Positions 1 through 10,945 of a DNA stretch of 64,000 bases are shown here, in pieces. Source of the stretch: Acanthamoeba castellanii str. Neff (lineage: Eukaryota; Discosea; Longamoebia; Acanthamoebidae); assembly GCF_000313135.1 (NCBI RefSeq), contig NW_004457518.1, positions 31,567-95,566 of the forward strand, in the 5' to 3' direction. Numbering within the stretch: the first letter of the stretch is position 1; the number at the start of each line of letters is the position of its first letter. The position numbers and the translations under genes were made by a program. The notes under the pieces are model-generated. The model was not told the origin of the DNA. It saw nothing but the letters and a program-made list of their open reading frames with translations, and did no database searches.

Positions 1-3000
1 CAACGAACACACGCAGCAGCAGCAGCAGCAGCACTTCCCGTCGTCGCCGCAGGTCCCGCCGCAGCAGCAGCAGCAGCAACAGCAGCAGCACTATCACCCG
101 GCTCCACAGCTGTCCCAGTCCCAGCCACAGATCTCCCACCACTACCAGCCGGCACCGCAACTGCAGCCGCAGCCCCAGCAGCAGGCGGCCGCGGCCGACG
201 AGACGAAGCCGGGGTCGGCTGCGGCCGCGGCCACGGGGATGAAGGTCCTGCCGCCGCTGCCCGATCGTCGACGGAACACTGTCAACCTCAGCCCCAGGCA
301 GCAGCGGTTGAAGGAGCAGCAGCAGAAGCTTCAGCAGCCGCAGCGCGTGTCGTCCGACCCTTCGCCGCAGCATCAGATGAGCGAGCTCGAGGAGAAGCTG
401 CGCGATCGCGAGAACAAGGCCAAGCGGCGCGAGAGCGTCAACGTTGTGGTGGTGCCGCGACGCCAGCTCGCCGGCCTCTCGCTCAACGTCAGCGCTCCTC
501 CGACGAGTACCGATCAGCCCCTGCGAGCAGCAGCAGCAGCAGCAGCCGGACCCGAAGAAAAGAGGCGGGGCAGCGGCCCGCCCGCGCCGTACCAGGCGTC
601 ATCAGTCGCGCCGACGACCACGACGGCGGCTGCAACAGTGGAGGACTTGTACGTCGCACCGCCTTCGTTCGTTCTGCAGCCCGAGAGCCGACGACCGCTC
701 TCGACCGGCGGCGGTGCTTCGCAGAAGGAGCCGGAGACGCAGGAGGACTACAACTACTACGACCTCCGGAGCGTGCACGACTCGGACAGTGAAGAGGAGG
801 ACAGCGACGACGACGACGGTAAGGGCGAGGCCTCGGGCGGCGGTGGAGACGCCGAGGCCAACTACGTGGCCAACATCGAGCTGAAGGTGGCCAGTGCGGA
901 CTCGCCGCTGCCGTCGGGCTACGCGCTGCCGGCCAGCGGCGAATGGCCGGCCAAGGTCAAGGCCAAGCCGGAGGGCGACAAGGCCGTCGAGTCTCCCAAA
1001 GTCAAAGGTGCGCACCGCACACCACGACACAGCACGACACGACACGACACGACACGACACACGCGGTCTAATGCTGTATTGGTGGCGGTGGCGGTGCAAC
1101 AGGGCCCATGCGGCAGAGTGCGAAGAGGGGCAATCGGTGGGAGATCGAATTCGAGGAGCTGGAGGTCGACAAGCGGATCGGCCAGGGGGCCTACGGCTCC
1201 GTGTTTAAAGGTACACACGACACGACACAAACGGCACACACACAACACAACACACACAGCACACGGGCGGGGGAGAGACCGCAGGCAAATGACATGTGCG
1301 GCATCGTCGACTATGTAGGGAAATGGAGGAACACGGTGGTGGCGATCAAGACGATTCGCGAGAACATGGCGTCCTTCCACGAGGCCAAGTTCAAGGAGTT
1401 CCGGGGCGAAGCTGAGATGATGATGTACCCCCCCCCCTCTCCCCAAGCCTCGCCCTCGCCACCGCTTTAATCTTCAGCTCACGGACCGGCGTGCGCGCGC
1501 GTTGCACACCTCCAACAGGGACATGCGGCCGCACACCAACGTTGTACAGTTGTTTGGGGTGTGCATGCGTCCGTACATGGTACGACGATGCCCCCCATTT
1601 GATTGTCGTGTCGTGTCTCGTGTCGTGTTGTGCTACTTCTTGAGCTGAAGAATGGACCGTCTGGCTGTCATCACCGCATGTGGTGGGTGATGCGGGTGGG
1701 TGATGGTGGTGGGTGGGTGGTGCGATGTCAGGCGATCGTGGTCGAGTTTTTGGAAGGCGGCAGCCTGCAGGAGCTCCTGCAGAGCAAGGCCGATATCGAT
1801 CTTCACATGGCCCTCAAGATTGCCCTCCACGCCGCCGCTGGTACCCGCCACACCCATTTTCTTTTTATAGAATGTATATAGAAATATATATGCTGAAACG
1901 CACGACACACGACACACACGACACACACACGACACGTGTAATGGCTGATCGCAACCTTCGCCATTCATTCAATGCAGGTGTGGCGCACTTGCACGCGGAG
2001 GGCATCTGCCACCGCGATCTGGCTGCCCGCAATCTGTTGGTCCGTTGCAACCCGCCGCCCCCCCGGAGCTTTCTTGCATCCGCCCCACGCGCCGTCCTCT
2101 GGCTGACGCCTGTGTGTCGCGTGTGTCGCGTGTGTCGCGTGTGTCGCGTGTGTCGCGTGTGTCGCGTGTGTCGCGTGTGTCGCGTGTGTCGCGTGTGTCG
2201 CGTGTGTCGCGTGTGTCGCGTGTGTCGCGTGTGTCGTGTGTGTTGTGTGTTTCTGTCCGTGTCGCACACAGTTGACGTCGAGGAACAAGGACTACCTGGT
2301 GGTGAAGGTGGCCGACTTCGGTCTTTCTCGATTCACGGAGGACGCCGAGGACAACTTCACCTCGTGCAAGGTCGGCCCTCTCAAGTGGATGCCCCCCGGT
2401 AAATTACCCCAATTCTTACCCCCCCCCCCAAAGCCATTTCATTTATTTCATATTTTTAACTTCTATTTATTCTGACTATTGTTATTGTTTTGTTTTTTGT
2501 TATTGCGGTGGCGCAGAGAGCCTGCAGGAGCAAAAGTATTCGTCAAAGAGCGACGCGTGGGCGATGGGTGTCGTGCTGTGGGAGATCTTCTCGCGCCAGG
2601 TTCGTAGCCAGCCATGTGGCCACCCACGAAATGTGTGGATGGAGGGGGGAGAGACGACGTATAGATTGGGGGACTAATGCGCGCGCGTGCCCGCCGCATG
2701 GAAATATTGGCAGGAACCGTTCCCGGGGGTGTCGCCGGTGCAGGTGGCCATCGGGGTGAGCAGCCGGGGGATGTGCCTCAGGCCGCCATCGTCCTGTCCG
2801 CCCGTACCGCCTCTCCTCCTCCTCCTTTGCTGCTTCGCTACTTCATCAATCGCACGCCGCTCACGTGCGTCAATGGATGAATGAATGAATGCAGGAGATA
2901 GCGCGGCTCATGTACGACTGCTGGGCCTACGACCCCAAGGAGCGACCCGACTTCCGAACCATCGCCCGCACCATCGAGCAGGTGCTCGGTACGTGGCGAA

Positions 3001-3243
3001 GCCTCCACGCCCCCCCCCCCCAATCTCGTGTTGCCATTCCAGTTTGTTTCTTACCTGCAAGACTTCGTCCTCTTTCCTCGTTCTTCGTTCTTCGTTCTGC
3101 TTCGTTCTTGTGCAGATTCGAACCCGGAGAACTACAACATCGTGCCCAACACGGGGGAGCCCATCTCGTGCACGCACCCGAAGAGGGAAGGCCCGACCAA
3201 GCCCGCGCCACCGCCACGACGACCCACGACGACGGGCCAGTAG
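1..3243 (+). CDS. Tyrosine-kinase-like protein kinase, 5' end outside window
   Basis: A multi-exon kinase already open at base 2. Exons: 2-1007, 1103-1210, 1319-1424, 1519-1579, 1732-1840, 1978-2039, 2272-2398, 2517-2599, 2714-2803, 2895-2988, 3116-3243; they join in phase to 657 visible residues. The N-terminal third is polyQ/Pro/Ala-rich, then acidic. The kinase domain starts at WEIEFEELEVDKRIGQGAYG and shows the glycine loop, VAIK lysine, an alpha-C Glu in FRGEAE, HRDLAARNLL, DFGLSR, KWMPPES and CWAYDPKERPDF. HRDLAARN and the CW..DP..RP block are hallmarks of the TK/TKL group. Oddity: the activation loop between DFG and the PPE has no tyrosine. The catalytic domain looks complete and active. 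Substrates and the missing N-terminus cannot be read here. TKL versus true TK is unresolved. Confidence 0.85.
2108..2245 (+). repeat. Intronic 9-bp tandem repeat (GTGTGTCGC)n
   Basis: About 13-14 nearly perfect copies of a 9-mer lie inside the kinase intron between exons 6 and 7 (2040-2271). Because the period is a multiple of three, it creates open CRV/THA/RHT-type reading frames in all directions, which are not genes. Confidence 0.9.
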
Positions 3244-3600
3244 CGACGGGTTTGGTCCGTCGGCGAAGGCCTGTAGTAATCAACCTCTTCCTCCCCCCTC
3301 CCTTTCTCCACATCTTCTTTTCTCGAGCTCTCCGGTGGCGTCTTCGAGGTGCGCGCGGGCCATTGTTTTGCCCCAGGTGCAGACGTGCGTCGTGTGCGCG
3401 ATGTACATGTACAGATAAATTCGAATGATATACCACTCCTCCCTCACACCTTCCACTGCTAGAAGCCGGCAAAGGCCTCCACTCCATACCACCACCACAC
3501 GCCGCTCTGTTGTAGGGGTGTCGTGTGTCGTGTGGCGTGTGGTGGCAATAAATAAAGGGTCATGCATTTGGGTGGAGCACCAACAACCACTGCGCAGGTG
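3244..3600. other. Convergent intergenic/3' UTR region
   Basis: Tail-to-tail spacer between the kinase (+) and BORCS6 (-). It holds likely 3' UTRs of both genes. The only clear signal is an AATAAATAAA at 3547-3556 on the + strand, suitable as the kinase poly(A) signal. No further gene is supported. Confidence 0.5.
3547..3556 (+). terminator. Candidate poly(A) signal of the kinase gene
   Basis: Overlapping AATAAA hexamers about 300 bp downstream of the kinase stop codon. This is a motif match only. Confidence 0.4.
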
Positions 3601-4172
3601 TCATGTTCGGCCGAAGCGAAGGGTGAGCATTTCGAACAAGTCCAGCGTACGGCGCAGGTCCTTGCTGTTGGGCGAAAAAGAAAGAGAGGAGGACAGGTGA
3701 GCACCAAGGCAGGGCCAACAGCGCAGAAGAAGAAGAGCGAACATCTGTTTTGCGAGATCATCGATGGGTGGCAGGTCCTGGTTGAGTTGCTGGCATTTTG
3801 TGAGGAAGCCGTGCATCTGCGCCACCGCTGTGCTCACCGCAGCGGTCGTATTGTCGGCAGACATCTTGAACGTCTGCATCTCAGCTACAGAAAGCGCAGA
3901 GATCTGAACAATAAATCTGTTGTGAGGCTGCCACGACCGCCTGCGGTGTGCTCACGGCACAGAAGAGAGAGGGGGGGGGGTACGGCGTGGAGAGAGGCAT
4001 GAAGGGAAGAGATGTGCAGAGCAAGCTGCTGGGCTGTGGCATCGGCCTGACGCTCGAGCCCTTCAATAAACTCCTCTGAAAGCACTGACCCCTCGGCACG
4101 CAGCAGCCTTGGTCGCCTCTCCTCCCTGTTTCCCTCTCCAACCCCTTCATCTATGCTTACTTCCGTCTCCAT
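3601..4172 (-). CDS. BORCS6: BORC complex subunit 6 (lyspersin) homologue
   Basis: Three exons on the minus strand (4172-3984, 3903-3743, 3664-3601) join in phase to 137 residues. The C-terminal half reads ALSVAEMQTFKMSADN, then AQMHGFLTKCQQLNQ, DLPPIDDLAKQ and KDLRRTLDLFEML. That order and spacing match the conserved DUF2365/BORCS6 domain (human form: ALSVGAIQTYKTSVD... LARQIRDIRRTLEALE). BORC sits on the cytosolic face of lysosomes and links them to Arl8 and kinesin for peripheral transport. The N-terminal 35 residues are acidic and not conserved. The protein is shorter than human BORCS6 because it lacks the long disordered N-terminus. The intron-2 donor (AT|GTTC) was chosen because it restores the AKQ-I-KDLRRT frame. 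Confidence 0.8.
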
Positions 4173-4356
4173 CTCAAGTAAAATGTAAATAGACAAATAA
4201 AAATAAACATGAATAATTAAGGTACATGGTAATCTCATCTGTGAGATGGGAGCAGATTGTCTCTAGAAACGAGGAAAAGAGGCGCGAAGGTAGGTTTAAC
4301 TTTTGTGTAGAGGCATCATAAGGCGAAGAGACAGGATCTTGTAGGTAACAGATTGT

Positions 4357-4872
4357 TTAAGACCTGGGCTTCTCCTTCTTCTCCCTCCAGAGGGCGTAGA
4401 GACCCACGTTCGAGACCTTGACCACCTTGAAACGGACGCCGGGAATATCACCCACGGAGTGACCCTTGCGACCGAAGCCAGCCACGAGCACCTCGTCCTG
4501 TACGGCGAGATGCGTGGATGAGAATTGATGAATGACCCTCAAGCCGGTCATGCGTATGGCAAATGCGAATGGCAGAATGAGCGTACGTTCTCCTCGATGA
4601 AGTTCAAGCAACCGTCACGGGGGACGAAGCAAGCGATCTTCTTACCGTTCTTGATGAGCTGGACACGGACGCACTTACGGATGGCAGAGTTAGGCTGCTT
4701 AGCCTCAATGCCGAGCTTCTCGAGCACGATGCCCTTGGCGTGCGAAGAGCCTCCGAAGGGGTTAGCCTTCAGCTGGGTGCCCAAATGAGCCTTGTTGTAC
4801 TGCTTGTCGGACCACCTCTCGACCCTGCGGTGGTTCTTGAGCTTGCGCGCAGCGCGGATACCCCTAGGCTTG
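4357..4872 (-). CDS. RPS23: 40S ribosomal protein S23 (uS12)
   Basis: Two exons are clear: 4872-4587 and 4497-4357. They encode 141 residues plus part of a first exon, against the 143 residues usual for the family. Key blocks are [36 protein letters not shown], the decoding-centre loop around [15 protein letters not shown], and [20 protein letters not shown]. The protein lies at the A-site decoding centre of the small subunit. The initiator exon is not resolved: the acceptor at 4873-4875 needs a first exon ending in two bases of codon 2. An ATGTG|GTTGCC at about 5047 on the minus strand fits the phase but is unusual. The exon may be further upstream, as is common for ribosomal-protein genes. 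Confidence 0.93.
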
Positions 4873-6172
4873 CTGCATTGGGCAAGGAAGGAGGGTGAGG
4901 GGCCGCATTACGAAGCTAATCGCACTTCTAAAACCCAAATCTTGAAGGAGGGGCACGAACCCAGAACCCATGCTGTGGTACTAGCGATGGCGAAGGAAGA
5001 AAAAGAGAGAAAGGACGAAAGCACCGCGCCCACCCTTTTTTGCCGGCAACCACATTTTTAGCATTCTAATAATTGGCATTCCAAGTAATTAGATTTATAA
5101 TTATTTTTCGAGGCCTTCGTGTTCACGACCGCCTGACTGGCGATTTTAGCTCAATCGCACTGCTTTATCGCAGGCGTGAAGATAGCCAGATAAAGCTAGC
5201 TTTGGCGAGAGTAGCCTCTTCTCCTTCGGCCAACAGTTACCCGAAGGAGCCTTTGTGGGTGTAGCAGACCTGGCGATCCGGCGTCGAATAACGGGCGCAG
5301 ATCGGTCGGCGAACCTGGCCACAGGTGAACAGCAAGGGGCGAGGGATGCAACCTCGGAGCACTCGGTTGCCTATGTGGAGTAACCTGCTCAACTTATGCG
5401 CAGGGCTTCAAGTGGCACCGCCCACCGTCAAGCAACATCAAGAGCCAGTACGATCACCATTGGCCAGCCGGGTTGCCGACGGCGCCTGAATGGTCAATCC
5501 ACGGGACACGCAGCCAGAGCGCCCGTCAGCCGTTCCGCAGACTCACACCAACTTTAACTCCGCAAAAGCCAATCGCGGAGAAGCGTCACCTCGCGGGCGA
5601 CCACTAAGAGCCAGTTTTCCGTGTTGTCCACGGCAAGCTCCACCCGACCCCACGACGCCCTCGAACCGACGCCCGATGGTCACGCGGCCGCACGTAAGTG
5701 AGAGTGCGCACGAGGCGGGGATCACGTCAAACACGAGCCCACCTTCCGCCTTCGACCACTACGAAATGTCATAGAGAGTTGGTGATCCCCTAACGCCCTC
5801 TGACAGCCCGCCCGTCGCGACTCCAAGGGAGTTCGCCCCATTGTCTGCCCTTGTCCACCATCCCGCGCGCCAGCGAGAGAGACGCATTCCTCCATCCCCC
5901 CAGCCACCACCATCCCTACCCCCTCAATCCGCCTCGACTCTTCGTCTCGCCTCCTTCCTCACTTTGACTTCCACCCATAACCCACCTTCTTCCTCCTCCA
6001 CACAACGTCTCCTTCATCCCCGGCGGAAGTAGTGAGAGCACGCTTGAAAACCGGAACCAAGGCCACACGTCACTCACCTTCAACCTTCTCGTCTCGAAGA
6101 AGAGGACCACTTACAGAAGAAGTAGAGGGCCGTTAGGTGTTGTTGGTCCTTTCTGCCTCTATCGTCGCCGCG
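4873..6172. other. Long divergent intergenic region
   Basis: Upstream region shared by RPS23 (-) and the polyQ-protein gene (+). It should hold the RPS23 first exon/intron and both promoters. No long ORF with family-like residues is present. Part of it (about 5105-5480) is rich in short inverted repeats and is annotated separately. The 3' third (about 5860-6010) is C/T-rich, as expected for a 5' UTR or leader of the + gene. Confidence 0.5.
5105..5480. other. Hairpin-rich segment, possible structured RNA or promoter element
   Basis: Several perfect inverted repeats cluster here. CTCCTTCGG / CCGAAGGAG flank an 11-nt loop near 5221-5249; ACCTG-GCCA-CAGGT is near 5312-5325; GCAACC / GGTTGC flank 11 nt near 5348-5370. 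An A-box-like TTTAGCTCAATCG occurs near 5137, but no matching B box or cloverleaf was found, so it is not called a tRNA. I could not match it to SRP, RNase P, U3 or 5S RNA by eye. Confidence 0.3.
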
Positions 6173-8593
6173 ATGGAAGAATGGATGCAAGCGCAGCAGC
6201 ATAACTACCAGGGGCGCAACCGCTCCTACTCGATGTCGCACGCCGATAACATCTCCTCCTTCTATCATCAACTCCAGCAACAGCAGCAGAAACCACAGCC
6301 TCAGCAGCAGGCCGCCTTCCCGCAACCGCTTCCGCACCACCAGCCGGCCGCCATGATGACTGACTCCTTCCTCCAGGAGGGTTCGCCGTTGAGCATGTCC
6401 TCGTCTTGCGGAAGCGACGACGTTGCCTACTCGTCCGACTACGCGCCGCAACTTCAATCCATGGGAACGACGACGCACCAACAAAACGGCTTCGAGCAGC
6501 ACCCGCCGGCTCATCTTCAGCGACGAGCCTCGCTGTCCTCGACCCCCGTCTCGGGCGGCGTGGGCGCGAGCCTGGGCATCTTGGGCGGATTCGTCGGCGA
6601 GGGTCTGCGGGCCGAGTACGCGTCGAGGCGTCCCGGCGGACGAAGGAAGTCTATCTGCCTCAGCCCTTCCCAGCAACAGGACGAACAGATGAACGTCGCC
6701 GATCACTACCAAGCCCAACCCTACACATCCGTGCCCGATTCCGAAGCTGCCGAATCGGCGATGGACACCATGGCCGCCCTGCGGAGGAACAGCTTGTACG
6801 TTTTTCCTATCTCTCCAGCAGGCCCCCATTCATCAATTCATTCAAATCGGCTCTGCCCTGCTCAGGAACGCAGAGATTTATTTCTTTCGTTTTTGGTTTC
6901 GAATTTCGCGACTTGAGCCGTTTGCCCAAATTTGCTAGGAGAGCCACTTCTCTTTTATTTGAACACACGCCTATCACCCAGTTCCGGGGCTGTGAGGTCA
7001 CTAGGGTCAAGTAACAGAGCTTGAGGGAGTCTCTCTTCTCACCCAGTTCGTGTTCGTTTTTCGGTGGTAATAGGCCCGCTGCCAACGCCAGGCGCAACTC
7101 GCTGTCGTGTCCGCTCGTGCACAACTACACCCCGCTCACCGCGGTGCCCACGCTGGGCCGCGCCCTGGCCGAGGGCAACCTGGGCCAACGGAAGAGCATC
7201 CAGTCATTCCTCTCCATGCTCGCCCAGAGCTCCAACGACCGCTCCGACAAGCGCCGCAAGAGGAAGTCGTCGCGCAAGGACCGGGGCAAGAGGTACAAGC
7301 GCAGCGACTACGACGAGAGCTCGGACGACGAAGACGACGACTCATCGGAGGAGGGCAACAACAACCACGCCACCGCCGGTAACGGACAGAACCCGTTCGC
7401 TTCGCCCGGCGAGCACGAGCCCTCGGGCACGGCGTTCAGCGGGTTCGACTACTCGAGCGGCGCTTTGGCCGCGGAGGGGAGCGTGAGCAGCGACTCGTCG
7501 TCCGACACCATCCCGTCGTCGGCCGGCGACCAGTCGACGCCGAGCCCCTTCGAGCCCATCACGCCGATGGGCAGCGCCGAGCTGTTCCCGCCCTACTCTG
7601 CGGGCGCCGATGCGGCCTCGTCGTCGACCCACGGCGGCATGGGCACCACCAGGCCTCGATCCCGGTCGTCCCCACCCAGCTACGTCGACTCTGCGCAGGT
7701 CCCGCTGACCCACCAACAGCAGCTCCAGCGCCAGTACCACATCGCCCAGACCAACAAGCGATTGCAGGAGCTGCGCCAGCAGCACCTCGAGCGGCTGCAG
7801 CTACAGATGGAGATGGAGCGCCAGCAGGCCCAGCAGCAGAGACACTCCTACGAATACGCCAGCACGACGCAGCGCTACGCCGCGCAGCCGTTCCAGGCGC
7901 AACAGTCAGGCTACCCCCCGCAGGCGCACGTGCTCGGCCTCGAGATGTCGCACCAGGCCAGGATGACCGGGCCGCAGCTGGTCCACCACCAGCCCTCCAC
8001 CTCGGCGAGCCTGCCCTCCGTGCTGCCCTCGCACGACCTGGGACCCTACCACCAATACGGCCCCGAGATCATGCACCACCACCAGCAGCAGCCGGATCCC
8101 CTCGCCCAGGAGCTGATGGACCCGCAGGCGCGGGCCGACTTCGACTTCTACAACGAGTTCAGCGACTTCAATATGTGCGAGCCGGCCAGCATGGAGTCCC
8201 TGTGCCGGACGGTCCCCGAAGACGGCCTGGTGGTGGCCCACCAGGCGCCCGGGACCTCGATCCCGATCGGGAGCGATCAGCTGAGCACGGACGACGGCCC
8301 GGTGAGCGAAATCCTGGTGGACGAGTTCTCCGTCGTCCCGTCGTCGGCCTTCGCCCACGAGTCGTGGCTCGGTGCTGGCGGCGCGTCGGAAGCTGCACCG
8401 GACGCTAACTCCTACCCCAGTGGTCTTGGTACTTGCTCCCACCGTCGACGCACACAGCAGCTGATCCGCCAATTCGCCGTTTCTCACGCATTGCTTTATC
8501 AACAACGCAGCGGAGAGGAAGGATCAGCAGACCGATGACTCGTTCAGCGAGTTCTTCAACCTGGATGACGCCGGCATGGGCGCTTCCCACTGA
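6173..8593 (+). CDS. PolyQ/low-complexity protein with repeated RRxS phospho-motifs
   Basis: Three exons (6173-6795, 7074-8428, 8511-8593) give 686 residues in phase. I do not recognise a folded domain. The N-terminus is Q/H-rich. Five basophilic-kinase-type sites recur: RRASLSS, RRKSICLS, RRNSL at the exon-1/2 junction, ARRNSLSCP and QRKSIQSF. A basic tract (KRRKRKSSRKDRGKRYKR) could act as a nuclear localisation signal and is followed by an acidic D/E/S run. A Q-rich coiled-coil stretch reads QTNKRLQELRQQHLERLQLQ. The C-terminus is acidic and hydrophobic (FNEFSD-like and DDSFSEFFNLDDAG), resembling acidic activation segments. A transcriptional regulator controlled by PKA/AGC kinases is a reasonable guess, not shown. 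The ATG at 6173 is the first in frame after the upstream leader. Confidence 0.7.
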
Positions 8594-8980
8594 GCGACGG
8601 AACGATCTGCCTCTCGCCTGTAGATTTTTGTACAGAGACCTTCATCTCCCCGCCACGCGTCACGAGTCCGCTCAAGAACCAAGGAGATTGCTTCTTGACA
8701 CAATCGTGACCAGAATGGAACCACAACATTCTCTCCTCTTTCCCCACCACCCCTTGTACACACTCCTCCGCTTCTCGTGCTAGCTTTTGGAGACCAACCA
8801 CAAATAAATTGTTTGCTAATAATTCCAAATGGGTCGTCCTCTGTGACCAACCAATGGTCCCGTGCAACCACTAACTGACTCGCATTCCACAATTCTTGAG
8901 TGAAATCTGGGTGAATTGTTAAACTCCTGAACTAGGCAAATTATTTTTTATTATCATTTATCATTTTACAACGCCATAAG
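8594..8980 (+). other. Intergenic: 3' UTR and next promoter
   Basis: AATAAA at 8803-8808 fits a poly(A) signal for the upstream gene. The AT-rich 60 bp before 8981 (runs of T/A) is the likely start region of the dioxygenase gene. No gene seen. Confidence 0.5.
8803..8808 (+). terminator. Candidate poly(A) signal
   Basis: AATAAA about 210 bp past the stop of the polyQ-protein gene, in otherwise non-coding sequence. Motif match only. Confidence 0.4.
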
Positions 8981-10843
<1,863 letters not shown>

Positions 10844-10945
10844 GCCTTCGCCCGCGAGTGCCTTGTAATTTTTTTAAGGATGCGGCCAGCAAGGCATTTT
10901 GCTTTTTATTTGTACACGAGGGATGGACCACAAATTCACACAAAA

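Noticed and set aside
2045..2288. CRV/THA/RHT tandem-repeat proteins
   Set aside because: Produced by the 9-bp intronic repeat; located between two kinase exons.
6137..6172. Earlier GTG start for the polyQ protein
   Set aside because: Nuclear eukaryotic gene; the first in-frame ATG at 6173 is preferred.
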